NCBI RefSeq assembly: GCF_008831285.2
Contig: NC_045143.1
Coordinates: 3,421,503-3,481,502 of the forward strand
DNA: 60,000 nucleotides
Direction of reading: 5' to 3'
From: Nymphaea colorata
Lineage: Eukaryota > Streptophyta > Magnoliopsida > Nymphaeales > Nymphaeaceae
Shown: positions 32,601 to 44,762 of the stretch, piece by piece
Layout of the letters: each line of letters starts with the position of its first letter
Position numbering within the stretch: position 1 is the stretch's first letter
Notes under the pieces: model-generated
Database searches by the model: none
What the model saw: the letters and a program-made list of their open reading frames with translations, nothing else
Told to the model about the DNA's origin: nothing
Made by a program: the position numbers and the translations under genes

Positions 32601-34500
32601 GATTCCTCTGTCTACTCCTTTTGAGAAAGTGATAGCTGGTGGTGACATGTTCTCAAGAAATGAGAGAGAGAAAGCTTCATTTGGTGGCCTACTTTTTTCA
32701 TCATAATTCCAAAACAAGGCTACCTTTAGCTGACAATTACCTTTAAGAAGAAACTTTTTCTTTACAATTTATTTCATCACCTAAATCAAATGTGGGCGAA
32801 TCCCTTTCTTTCTTACGCCTTGAAAGGAACACTGAGAGACACAAAGGCTTAAACCTTTAAAATTCATCCTATAACTTAATTTTCCCCTCAAAAATACTTT
32901 TGGGCACTCGAATGGCTGGTAGGCGGCTGGTTACTGGTTCAAGCAACAAGGAGTTCATACTAATTAGGTGGAACTATAATGTATTAGTTAGTGTGCATTG
33001 CGAGGAAACGGGAAAGAGAAGCAGATTAAGTTGGGTGCATAGGGGTGTGCTCGCAACAAACAAATATACACTCAAGGATAAAAGAAAGGGAAACGGTTGT
33101 GTGCGCGATCCGTGCATGCAACACATGTACACCAACAAGAAAGGGTAGACAGGTAGAATATTTTGAAAATTATTTAAAAAGAAATGTTCTTTTTGCTCGT
33201 TTAACATTTTTTATCTTCTTTTTGTCCCTACATAAAAGTTTTTTTTTTAATTATTAATCAAGGATGTTTTGATCATTAATCAAGCTCTTCTCCAGCTGTT
33301 TCAACAAAGACACCGGCTGTTCCATGAAAAAGCCAGAAACTCGAGACCTGTTATTGACACTGCGCCGAACAAAGTTGGCTTCCAAACGAAAATTTCTCGT
33401 TCTTGATTCCTTGTAAAATTGTGCATGTGCATGCAATCAAATGCTCAGAATTAGGGTTCATTTGTCACTTTTCAAAGGGACAGTGGGGAATTATACCTGT
33501 CCCCATTAAACAAAGGGGTCGGATGGTGATTTCTTTTGCTGGTTTTTGGCCGCTCAAGTTTGAAAGCAACAGCTCAGGCATACGTGCTATCATGTTGATA
33601 GGATAAGGATGGTGCGAGATAAAAGGGAAGGAAAATGACCTGCTACACTCCGAGTTTCCAAGCCAGGCCATGGAAAATGCCTCTGCTTCGAGCGACCCAC
33701 AGTCTCTGACAGCTTGTAGCTTGGTCCTTGTAGGGCATCCTTTGTTCTGATTAAGCGGCCATTTTTGAGGTTGGGAAGCAATGGTAGCAGCCGTATCAGT
33801 GAGCGCACCATTGGTTTTGACGTTTCTTCGAGGACGTACCAACTTGCTTTCATGGAGGGCCGGTACTGGTTCGAGCAGTAGCGGCCACTTGGCCCAAGTG
33901 ATAAGTGGATGCCTTTAGAGATCAATTAATCCTCGGCCTTTTTGGTGTATCTAGGGGCGAAACCAGAATACCCATGTAGGACGGCCACTGGTTTTTTATC
34001 AGAATTTTAGGGCGGGGCCGCTACCTATAGATGGTGTTTCTTGAAGATTTTGGCGCAGAGGTAAATGAGAACTTCACGGAAGCATGTCCATGCATGGTAG
34101 ATCTTTCGGTGGCGTAATAAAAGGCAGATCTTATGTTTTTGGGTTTAATTAAGTTTAGTGTTCAGTGCCCAAATTGAGGTGATTAAATGTAATATATACA
34201 AACTTGAGCTTGGTTTTGTTAATGCATGAACAGTCAGATCCATTTGAATTTGTTACAGCTAGCTAATTGCCGTGCCACATATGAGCAGGTGTGGGCAGTT
34301 GCCTACACCAGCTCTAAAAAAAAATATTTTTTATATTGATGCTTTAAAAGGTTGTAACAGTAGGTAGTTGTTATATAAATATAGTCAAAGGTTGAAGTAG
34401 ATTCAAGCAACATTTTAAAAGGTGTTTTGTTTTAACTTTTGAGATAGATTCATGAAACAGTTACAAAACCGATCCTTAAAGTGTGTGTGAGAGTTTTTTA
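29621..34500. other. Repeat-rich intergenic, no gene seen
   Basis: It contains (TA)n at 29,632-29,682, T- and A-runs at 30,140-30,330, a foldback around a TA tract (31,362-31,432), a copy of the repeat shared with the array introns at 33,090-33,260 (compare 3,640-3,820 and 12,230-12,410), and 'GGGGCGAAACCAG' MITE debris at about 33,953-34,020. ORFs at 33,465-33,925 on the minus strand overlap in two frames and match nothing I know. Confidence 0.45.
31362..31432. repeat. Foldback enclosing a (TA)n loop
   Basis: ATCAAAAGGATCTCTCTCTC on the left and GAGAGAGAGATCTTTTGAT on the right are inverted copies (one extra G on the left), with (CA)(TA)n between. The transcript or single strand would form a hairpin of about 22 bp stem. 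Confidence 0.8.
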
Positions 34501-35130
34501 GTTAGTGCCCTCAGCTCAAAATTCCAAAACCACAAAACCACACCTCAACCAATTTCAGTTTCATTGGGCTTGGTTCTGCTTCTTGTTTAAGCATCCAAGA
34601 CGAAGGTCTGGCCCAGAAAAAATCTCTTCATTTATCAATTTCCTATTCTTGAGACAAGATATCATCAACTCTGATGTAAAAAATCTGCAATTTATCTTGC
34701 TAGATATTGAGCTTCAAGCTAGACTGTCAGCAGGACAACTAAACACAGTTCATGACATTGGGCTCCAGACATTAATTCTAGGGTGTGAACTGTTTCCATC
34801 ACAAGGAGAACAAGTGAACAAGTGGATGCAACTTGCAACTCAAAACATCTCCAAACAGATCATATGTGGAAGTAAGTACAAGCCAATCAGGTTGACATAA
34901 TTTTCGACAACTTTTTTTTAATTTGTTGGACAGTTGGTGCAGAGGTTCATCGATGTTGTGTCACCAGTCGATTGAGGACCAACTGACATCGAGATGTAAA
35001 CTGTTCCTTGAGATGCAAGTGAGGAGGACAATAGTAAGGTCAGTGTCGTACTGCAGTACCACTGAACAGAAGCAAGCAATCCCCACAATCAATGGAGCAA
35101 AATAATGCTGCCACCGTTTCATCTTTATTT
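34501..35130 (+). pseudogene. Possible decayed exons, unrecognised
   Basis: A 131-codon frame at 34,505-34,900 contains a protein-like helical stretch (LIL..., e.g. QGEQVNKWMQLATQNISKQI), and a further frame at 34,923-35,105 follows after a T-run. Composition is more balanced than the surroundings. I cannot name a family and the amino-terminal part looks random, so this is a weak candidate for a gene fragment. Confidence 0.2.
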
Positions 35131-35710
35131 CCTCCAGTGAGAAGAGAGATGTGCCCCAGCAACATTCATAAGTGAGAGTTTCCTAGCAGCTGCCATTTTC
35201 ATGGCGAGGTTCAGACTTACCTTCACCTATGCGATTGCACTTCGACATCACAGTTCGTTCCTGTGAAATCTATTCGAGATCGAAACAAACGGGGCCAGGA
35301 GATGCATGGTTTCCATAGTGAAAGCCTCTCTGCCTTCCTCATCTTGGGCCTTTGAACCAGTGTAACTTTTTGGCCTCAAAAGGAGGCCTATAAATCCTTG
35401 GAAGACTCATCTGTAGAACCAGTGTATATATATATATATATATATATATAACAGAGTATTACAAGGAAATCATGAAACATAGAATAATGTATAATTTGAA
35501 CAGTAATAACTGGTTTCTGTTTGTGGTTGGTTTTCTAGGTTTGCTTCATAATCTCTTGGGTGTGAATGGCAGTTGCCAATAAACTATATATATATATATA
35601 GGATTCGTAGATTTTTTCATCTAATTTGGATAGAAAAATCCTCCAGCCTCTCACACCATTACATAACATGCAGGTCTATCTGATTGGATGGAACTCAAGA
35701 TGACAAGAAG

Positions 35711-35716
<6 letters not shown>

Positions 35717-35806
<90 letters not shown>
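35717..35806. repeat. Long (TA)n microsatellite, 90 bp
   Basis: Forty-five uninterrupted TA repeats, followed by a GA-rich run (35,808-35,819). It is the longest simple repeat in the window; shorter TA tracts lie at 35,424-35,450 and 35,585-35,600. Confidence 0.95.
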
Positions 35807-35809
<3 letters not shown>

Positions 35810-35819
35810 AGAGAGAGAA

Positions 35820-38600
35820 GGAGATTTCTTGGGTAAATCCAGCCTTGATTAAAAGGGTTAGTATAGTGGGGATTGGGTTATCGAATCACAGAGTCTAACG
35901 CTTATGAAAGCCTGTTTGGTGATTCCAAACTCAAACGTTGAACCAAAATGCACCAAATTAATCAGAGCCATCCTGTTTGATCGAAAGACGCACGTAAAGA
36001 AGAAAGATAGATTTTCGCTTACACCAGTTCTTTTATCTTGGAACGGTTCTTTCACTCTCACTCGTCCTCTCTCCCTCTCTTCTCGTTAGAGTACCAATCG
36101 ACTTGAAGCATGTAAAATCAAAGGCATATGCCGAAAAACATTCTGATCAGCACACTCGATTCGGAAAGATTTCTTTCTAAATCTACTGAAGTCGGAGCAA
36201 TGAATACAGTGATAATGAACATAATGATTGATAAGCGCAACTCATTGGCTTGTATTGATCTGCCGTGATAACCAAATTTTCTTCTTCTTTTTTTTAAATT
36301 TTTTGCTCATTGTATCATAATTATATTGTCTTAGCACTAGAATATTGGCATTGCAGATATGCCCATGAATGATCTATGCATTGTGGCTAAGAAAAAAAGG
36401 GGAAACTTTTTCTTGATGTGCATAGGACTCTGTAGCTGTCACTTTTTGAGAGGTCTATCCGTACTTGGCATGCACAGGAGGTCCACTCATAGTAAATGAA
36501 AGATGCTCAGCAGCTCAAGGTAGAAAGAGGACATGATCTTTCTTTTTCCTGTCCCCCTTTTCTTCCTTAGTAGACAAGTTAAGGCTTGACCTAAATCAGA
36601 TGATCTTAATGTCAATACGTCAGACTTGAAGCTCCGTTCACCAGTTGGGTCTGGTAAATGAAGCAGGTACAATTGAATTGGTATCTCATAATTCTGGGAC
36701 TCAGTAACCAACTTTAGAGTTGTCAATTGATGTGATTTGAATTGGATATACCCTTTTAACTTTATCTTTTTTTTTCGAATATTCACATATTGGGATTTTA
36801 AGTCAAAAATAAACAAAGAAAAGTCATATTCGAATCTGAGTCAGATGTTTACATTCTTTTCTGAATCTAAATTTGAGTTTTGAACGGAATTCGATAGATT
36901 TTCGAAATGCAAGAACATTAGATATAGAATAGTTATTTAAAACTAAATCTGGTCCAAACTTAAATTTGAATCCAACCAAATGTCACTTCTTAAAACCGAT
37001 CTACTTTTTCAATTGGATATTAAATGTTTTTCTATATCCCCTTTTTTTTCAAAATGGTTCGGTTGGGTATCAGATCCAGATCAGATATACAGATATTTCT
37101 ACCGATTCTTCTTCTTGGTTAAGCAAATCAAAATTGATTCAAACTCTGATGCATTATCCGGCAGACCTGTACAAACACGTACTCTGGACAAATTTTACAC
37201 AGAAAATACAGATGCATGTTTTCTTGATCGGAAAATGCTTGAGGTTTTCGCTCCTCTTCCTTCAATTTGCGTGCTTATTTTCATTTTTGATCCACAGTTT
37301 TGCATTAGAAAGGCTTCTGTTGCAAATGCCAAAGGGCTAATTCTAGGGCCACTTAATCGAAGATACCTTGGTCAATAGTAAAAAGACATATCAGTTTAAT
37401 TAAACTCGTTTAATTTCTATATCCAACTGTATGTCACACTGATGAAGATCTTTTCTCCATTGAATTCACTCTGATTAATTTGCAGGTAGCTTCATAAGTG
37501 CTCCATCTTCTCTTAATGGGAAATAATGAAGCCAGTACTTTTGACTTGGGACTAGGGCATGATGAACATGTACTCAATTAGTTTGAATCTGCCATCTTTG
37601 AATAAGCTCAACGGTCCACTTGGTAAGAGAAATGAAGGCCACCATATAAAGGTGATGATATAATAATTCAAGTCAATGTAGTCAGAAATTGTTTCTGTGT
37701 TTTAAATGCCAAGGTTTTTCTCCAACATAATACAGTAAGTTTGAAAAAAAGGAAAATATGGTACATTTTTATATCATAAACATTAGAGATAATAAAACAA
37801 GTGAGAAACTAACAATCCAAATTAGAAAATGGAAACAAGCAGCTTGATATTAAAAAAACGTGAAAAAAAAACGGCTAAAATGAAAATGAACGGGAAAGAA
37901 ATGGGAAATGCATGTTTTTTTAAACGGTTTTTGCCTTTTTATTTGACTGACTTATTTTTCACATTTTTAACGTATTTTTTGTGACTATGTTATTTACAAG
38001 CAGTCTACATAAAAAAGAACTAAATAAGCAAGACTACCATCATGAAATGTATCGGGTACCAAGTAGAGTTCTTGAATATCATGATGATACATCTTCATTT
38101 CTGGGAAAAGTTACTTTTCATTCATAATGTGTCCTCCTCGGTTCATGAACTCAGTCAAGTCTCACATCATTGCCTGTACTTCTTGTGGCAACCCCTTTAA
38201 AGTAAAAACCAGCATCTCCATGGCCTACGCGTTTCGAATTTGTACAAGTAATATTTACAAGTATCAAAGACGGCATAAAATTATTACTTTAATAGCTCTT
38301 TTTAAGGGTCAGATGAACATGATTCTGCTTTATAAGATTTGACTCCTCAAGACATAACTTCAACAACGATTCATAAGCAACCGACTGAATTATTGAGTTT
38401 TCATATAATTAAAATCAGGAATCTTGACATTGTCTAAACCAGTTTAGTTCAGTTTCAAAGATGCATGTGCAAATAATTGAGAAAGTGCAATTTAAATTTC
38501 TATATGCTCATGTTTCGGTTGTGCACTGTTTTGAATCATGATAATTATGCTATGAAATTAAGCTTAGAAATCACAAGAATATACGTACAACATAAGCTGC
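35820..38600. other. AT-rich intergenic, no gene seen
   Basis: From about 36,830 to 37,140 it carries a degenerate 'GAATCTGA / AAATTTGAATCC / GATCCAGATCAG' repeat that shares AATGTCACTTCTTAAA with 48,560-48,590 and resembles 39,880-40,000. The two overlapping ORFs at 36,966-37,378 read through this repeat and look non-coding. Confidence 0.45.
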
Positions 38601-38854
38601 TAAGATTGTGACCTGTGATAATCAATCCGAGCATAAAATTTTCGAGTTTCTTACAAGGAGGCGAGGGGGGGGACCAAATTCAGCTGCACCAGCAGAAGAA
38701 ATTAATCTCATGGTTCGTTCCTTTCCGAAAGAACTTTGGCGTATTAACTTTTATCGTGTTCGGCCACTTGGTTGTGCAGTGAGAAGGACGAAGAGCAAAG
38801 CAAATATGCGTCAATTAATGCCTTCTTTTGACTTCACCGCAGAGGGAGATTTCA

Positions 38855-39040
38855 ATGGAGTCTTCTGCAGATTCCTGAACAAGAAATTATTATAAATCGT
38901 CACAGAATCTTTCGGAAGACCGTGGGAGAAAGAGAGAAAGAAAAGCAGATTGATCTAAGTGGAGTCTTCTGCAGATTTCTAAGCAAGAAATAATTATCAA
39001 CAGTGACCAATGAATTGGAGGACCATGGGAGAGACATGTT
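38855..39040. repeat. Degenerate tandem duplication, about 104-bp period
   Basis: TGGAGTCTTCTGCAGATTCC (about 38,857) and TGGAGTCTTCTGCAGATTTC (about 38,961) start two similar blocks, each continuing with 'AACAAGAAATTATTAT / AGCAAGAAATAATTAT' and ending in an 'AGACCGTGGGAGA / GGACCATGGGAGA' motif. A 95-codon frame (38,608-38,895) runs into the first copy but is unrecognised. Confidence 0.65.
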
Positions 39041-42000
39041 ATTGAATTTGAAGCAATGTGGCCGAGATTCTCCACCCCAATAACCGGCAGCAACGACTAC
39101 GCCCACACGCTTCAGGCTAAGCTTGATCTTTCTCTCTCTCTCGCTCTTCTTTTTTATCATCTTCCATACATGCAGGAGTGAAGCCACTCCCATGAGCCCA
39201 CTGGTTCGCTTCTATGTTCACTAACTTCAATATTTTTTTGTGGGTAGTAGCGGAATCGGCCGGACTGGGTGGCGTGTAAGCCCACGAGCTTAGTTTGATT
39301 CTTAGAAAGTGGTATTGAAGAGTGTTGATTTGGATTTTGAGGGTTGCAGACTTATGGCAGGACGCTAGAATAGTTTCACTTGTATTGTAGGCACAAATAT
39401 CTAATCTCTCAGTTTTTAATAATTATAATAGGTATAAACAACAAAAATACTGTAGAGATTGGATCAAAGAAGAAACTTGACATTTTAGAATAAAAAACAA
39501 TAAAAAAATAGGTAAGTACATTTTTATCTTCTTTCCAAAAGATGCTACCAAGAGCTGACGACGTAAGGACTTGAAGTTGAAAAAAGTGGATCAAGACCTT
39601 GGATTCCATGTGTCTTTCCACATGGTATCAGTTGAGGCGAGACATGAACTTAGCTGCTAAGGAAAACAAGTGGATGATGCATTCTAAAAAATAGAATTGG
39701 TTTTGTGAAAACTAGTTTTTTTTTTAAAAAAAAAGTTTTTTATTCAGTTTTGAAAAACTGGGTTGAGTGTTTTTGAGTACTAGGACCCAAGTACAGTTTT
39801 TTTTTATTATCAATAATGTGGATGTGGGTGTGTCAGGTTATTCACTTCCTTTCCAAAATAGTTTTTGATAAAAAAAAAGAGTTCTCCTAAAATTCATATA
39901 AATTTTCTTCATTCTTATTTAAATCCAAATTTGAATCAAATGTGTAAACATTCGAATTTATGGTAAAGAATATATCTAATTTGAATCTGATCCATTGACA
40001 TCGTTATAGTTAGAGGGCCGCGCCAAAAATATGCCGATGCACTAATTCATGTGACCCAAACACATAACGTCCTCACATACCAAACCCATTTGGGGGCAGC
40101 TATTGTTTTTTTTTTTTCCTAATCTTCTAAGACAAGATAATGTTTCATGCCGTGGCTACATATCCCTTGGCTTCTACATAGTGAAACCCGTGAATCTTTC
40201 TTTCACATCTCATAATATGGAAGATATTGCTTACCAACTTTGAATTTTTTGACATCCTGCCAGCATATTGGATGTTTTTAGTTTATATTTCGCCAAATTA
40301 GGGACGACATTCTTGAAATAATTTTTTGGGTTGAAAAGTTTGACAAACTTGGCCTTTGACTTTTTTATTTACCAAATTGCCCTCGTCTTGGATGGTTCCT
40401 GCAACTTGCTGTACGTACTTGCTGGAATTTCCATGGAACTCTTTTTTTCCACCAAACAGGGTCAACTGGTTCATGTCTCGTGATGGTGTGTATTGACATT
40501 TTTTATCTCTCTTTCTCTCTCTCTCTCTCTCTCTCAAACTTTCTCCAACTTTAAAGTTAGATCTTAAGGAAGAGAAAGGACTTGAAATTAAAGTCAGTCC
40601 CAAGGCCATACTAGTTTAGTTTTTTTCTCTCTTTGTCTTAAACAGGTAATTACTGAACCTGCATCATGTGTTTGTGTGCTTTAATTTATTTTAAAAAAAA
40701 ATTATACGTGAATTTTAAAAAAAAATCACTTTCTATATAAAATTTTTAAAAAATGATATTTCGGTCCTAATCAAAATTTAGAAACTTTAATTTGACCATC
40801 CTCATCAAAAATTTCTGGCTCCATGCTTGTTTGTGTGAGCAGGAAAGAGTGTCGTATGAGCGTCCCTATAGAATTGGGGATGATAAGATCCAAATATTCG
40901 AGTGACTCGGATCCAATCTCGCTTCGTCATTCGCCCATGGATTTCCATGTGAAGAGCTGTCTGCCATAGACGTAACACATATATCACTTTGAGAAAGAAA
41001 AAGAGAAAAAAAATAAATAAAAGAGGGAGACTTTCCTTTGCATTGGGCACCTTTTCTACGACTTGATTTTGTCTCGCATTGCCACTAATCACTTAGGAGG
41101 CAAACTTTTTAGTGAAACACCGCATGGCCGCAAAAGGGCGGGTTGTGAAAGAGAGAGGCAATGACTTCTTCCATCGGCGGCCGCTTTCAACATTACATGC
41201 ATCATACCCTAAGGGGCAGGTATTTGGTGTAAGGGAAGAATTTTTCTATATAATAGATATTATTGCAAGTGTTGACTAGCTTAAGTTTGCTCAATCTTGA
41301 TCACCAAATAAGAGTGAATGAGGTCTAGGGCACAACCATAATTTTCATTCAAGAGAGTGAAACTAAAAAACGGCTCAAACTCAAGTATTTCTTTTTCACT
41401 CTAAATAACTATTTTTTGGTTGAAGAAGCAAATGGAAATTGAGCATGTCTAGAATTTTTAAAATTCACCTTTAACCTTTGCAAATGCAAATGTTCTACTG
41501 TGTCTGAGTATGTATAGTCTTGACTCATGATAACAAGTGAGAGAAAAGAAAAAAAAAACAAAAAATGAGCAATTGGAAGAAAAGAAACAAAAAAAAACAA
41601 AAAATGAGACGCACTCGCATCATGTCATGACAAGAGGTCTTGGTCTAAAAGAGATTGTCTGGGACACACAGTCTTAGGGCATCTAAAGCACGCCTTAAGT
41701 TGCACCATTTATAGCTTCTGGTAGACGTCAAATTAACCAATCAATGCTTCCATGGCCGGCATAACTGCAACTCTAAATCAACCCAATCAAAGTTTATCAA
41801 CACTGCTTTATGTTGCATATGATGCCATTTTTTTTTTATTTTGTAGCTTTCCAAACCACGTTAAATTAATTTCAACTGATTTAATCTAAACCTTTATGAA
41901 AATCATAAAACGTAGCATAATATATATATATATATATATTTTGACATTAAGAGGAAAAAAAAAGAAGCCGCCTAGAATCCCGGACATGATTGGAAGGGAG
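39041..42000. other. Intergenic, no gene seen
   Basis: It contains poly-T/poly-A runs, a CT microsatellite (40,508-40,534), and a reverse-oriented copy of the 'CAGGGGCGG' MITE at about 40,690-40,825 (AAATGATATTTCGGTCCTAA... ending TTCTGGCTCCATGC). A TA tract lies at 41,919-41,940. GC content rises from about 41,960 towards the second Aux/IAA gene. Confidence 0.45.
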
Positions 42001-42480
42001 GGTTTAGGAGCTATGGCCCGCCGGCCGGAGCATGTGGCCAATCAGACGACGACACGTCGCCGGCAGAGTGACAGGATCACATGGGAAGAGGAGGGGCCCC
42101 GGTGACCACGAATCGACGCACATGCTTCCCGTTGGTGCAACCATGTTGACCTGTGCGGGAGCTGCACCCTCGACACACGGGCCCACCTCCGATGCCTCTT
42201 GTCCCCCTCTCCTCTCGGCTCGGCTCCAGCCGACTTCCCCGGCTCGGCTAGGGTTTCCGGAAGTCCCAATACGTCACCGCCCTCAGGCGATGAGGCCAGT
42301 GGCCCATGGATGGGTCGGATCTCTGCACTGCTGCTCCAGGTCCAAGGTTTTTGGAATTTTAGCGGATGCTTGGATCCTGCTCCAGACCCGTTTTCACTTG
42401 AACCAGTTTCTTTATGGTACACATAACATACACCAATGGGTTGACCCGGGCCTTAACATGGTCCCAAAGATTCTTCATCC

Positions 42481-42487
42481 TATAAAA
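42481..42487 (+). promoter_or_regulatory. Candidate TATA element upstream of the second Aux/IAA gene
   Basis: TATAAAA lies 351-357 bp before the ATG at 42,838. If it is used, the leader would be roughly 320 nt, long but not unusual for this family. A CCAAT motif stands further upstream (42,038-42,042). Confidence 0.4.
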
Positions 42488-42534
42488 TTCATCTTGGGTA
42501 GGCTAGTGAATGGATTCCAACTCAACAGTATTAA

Positions 42535-42568
42535 CGAGTCGAGTCGAGTCGAGTTGAGCTGAGCCGAG
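42535..42568. repeat. GAGTC-type short repeats in the second Aux/IAA promoter/leader
   Basis: CGAGTC is repeated three times and then drifts into GAGTTGAGCTGAGCCGAG. The same words make up the terminal arms of the MITE at 47,804-48,244, so this may be a remnant of that element family. Confidence 0.6.
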
Positions 42569-42687
42569 TAGCGGGGGTGAAGACCAAGTGGGTGTGGGGA
42601 GGTCTAAGGTGGGTGGGTCACTTGGGTCATCGGCGACGTCACAGTGGAGTCTTTGCTTAGTGGAGCGATCCGGCCGCTCATATTCTG

Positions 42688-42696
42688 CCACGTGTC
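42688..42696 (+). promoter_or_regulatory. G-box / ABRE in the second Aux/IAA promoter
   Basis: CCACGTGTC contains the palindromic core CACGTG (42,689-42,694), about 145 bp before the ATG. In plants bHLH (PIF-type) and bZIP (ABF/HY5-type) factors bind this core. Whether it lies upstream of the start or in the leader depends on the real transcription start. Confidence 0.5.
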
Positions 42697-42837
42697 CCTT
42701 TGGGGGGTTGAGAAAATTTTTGTTAGTGCGGATTGTCGCCCCTTCTCCTCCCCTTGATAAGCAGGGAGTCTTCCCCTCCCGTTCCCCTGATTCTATTGTC
42801 CTGCACCAGAACTCCATTGACAGAGAGAGAGAGAGAG

Positions 42838-44726
42838 ATGGTGATCTTAGAGGCAGAGAAGAGAGGGAAGATGCCGGCGGAGGGAGACGACGAGTCCGCC
42901 ACCGTGACGGAGCTCACCCTCGGCCTACCCGGCGGCAGAAGGTCCGGGGCAGCCGAGCCGGAGGTAGCCGCGGGAAAGTCTGCACAGAAGCGCGGGTTTG
43001 CCGAGACCGTGGATCTCAATCTCGGGAGAGGAGGCGCCGATGAGGAAGTCCAGAGCTCCGGGAAAGCCGCAGCCGGGAAGCCGGCGGCTTCCAAGTAAGC
43101 AGAGTCTCCGCCTGTAATGAGCGCGATCTCATCTTCCGTCTCCTGTGGGCGGAAATTGCAGATAAAAAGCTTTACTTTCTCTTTTTCCTTCCTCCCGCGC
43201 TTAAATTTTCCCAGAACTTATTTTCTGAGGCTCCTGTAGCTGCTGAATTTGCTTCTTCGAGGAGCTTTCGTCTTCGTTCTGATCTCAGAACGTGAAAATT
43301 TCAGATTCCAGAAATATTCCCTGAGGTTAGCTAGAGCGAAATTTTTGCGCCCTAGGAAGTTTTTTTGATTGTATCTCTACGAAAAGAGCGCTTTTTAGCA
43401 ATTCAAGAAACTTTTGTTCCCTAGGGAGATCACACCCTTTATGCGGGTATTTCCCGCCTGAGGATGGATGGTCCCGCTAGCCGAACAATTCCTACCTGAT
43501 TACCCTGACCGTCGATGGAGTACCGGGCGTCTCCGATCCCCCGGCCATTATTTCTCGCCTGGAGGAATTTCTCGATTTACGGACTCAAACTTTTGATTTA
43601 CATCCTCTATCTTTTGAGAAAAGTAGCTAAACGCTGTTCACTCGCGAGAAAAGTACACGAACAGGCTTCCTTCAGAAAAAACAATAGAAAGAACCCGGAC
43701 AATAGCCGGCGGTCCAACACAACGAAAACAACAAGCGTTACGGCATACGCTTGTTCTCAATTTATCGATGACGATCCATGAGAAGAGGACGTCTAGATTT
43801 CTAACTGTTGCTTCCATATATCTCTTAAAGCGTGATTAAATTTTCCAGATTGTTTTCATCTCAAGATTGCTAGTATATGTGGACGCTATGAGTTTATAAC
43901 CTTGTTCAAAAATATTTTGGTGGACAGGGCTCAGGTGGTGGGGTGGCCGCCGGTGAGATCATACAGAGTGAACGCATTGAAGAGCTGCACTTACGTGAAG
44001 GTCGCCGTAGACGGCGCGCCATATCTACGGAAGGTAGACTTGGAGACGTATGACAGCTACCAGCAGCTGCTCAAGGCCCTAGAGGAGATGTTCAGCTGTT
44101 TCACCATATGTACGCATTCCCGCTTTCTTTTCATATATTTTAATTTATGCTTAGAAATATCTCATAATTCTCCCTTTTCTTTTCCGCTTCGAATATCTAA
44201 TTTTTTTTTTATAAAAGGAACAAAAGATTTTTCTATGGAAAAAGGCAATTCTTAATTTCTCCTTGTTTGTAGGTTTTCCTCGATGACGATACAAAACTAA
44301 CCGTCCAGCTACGTTCTTGCTTTGATTTCTAGATAGCAAACGTCATGTATGAAGTTGATTATGCACTGTGTCTGTTGCTGCTGCTAAAGAAGGGATAAGG
44401 ATTATAGAACGATGTCAATTCATTTAAAAACTTGTATGTCACTGGTCACTCATGTGAAAGAGTAAAAACATTGCATTCTTATAAAAGATGATAAAGATGC
44501 TTTGGAATGCATGGAAAAGACCCGACAAGTGCCCGTGTGAACATGGAAAGCTTTTGCCTTTTTCAACATTTATAAGTAGGGGGCTCGGGTGTCTTTTTCC
44601 TGCTGCCTTCTTGATGAGGGTGTCTTTGATGTAAAATAAATATCAATAGAATGACAATAATTATTTATTATTTATTAAAAATTTATACGTGGAAGTCAAT
44701 AACTGGGGTGATAAAGAGAAAAATTA

Positions 44727-44762
<36 letters not shown>

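Noticed and set aside
36966-37378. Two overlapping plus-strand ORFs (124 and 132 codons)
   Set aside because: They run through a degenerate interspersed repeat in two frames and have no recognisable content.
42733-42837. In-frame extension upstream of the second Aux/IAA ATG
   Set aside because: There is no upstream in-frame ATG at its start and the sequence is leader-like (GA repeat); the ATG at 42,838 gives a normal family N-terminus.
42723-43094. 123-codon minus-strand ORF opposite the second Aux/IAA exon 1
   Set aside because: Shadow of a GC-rich exon; no family similarity.
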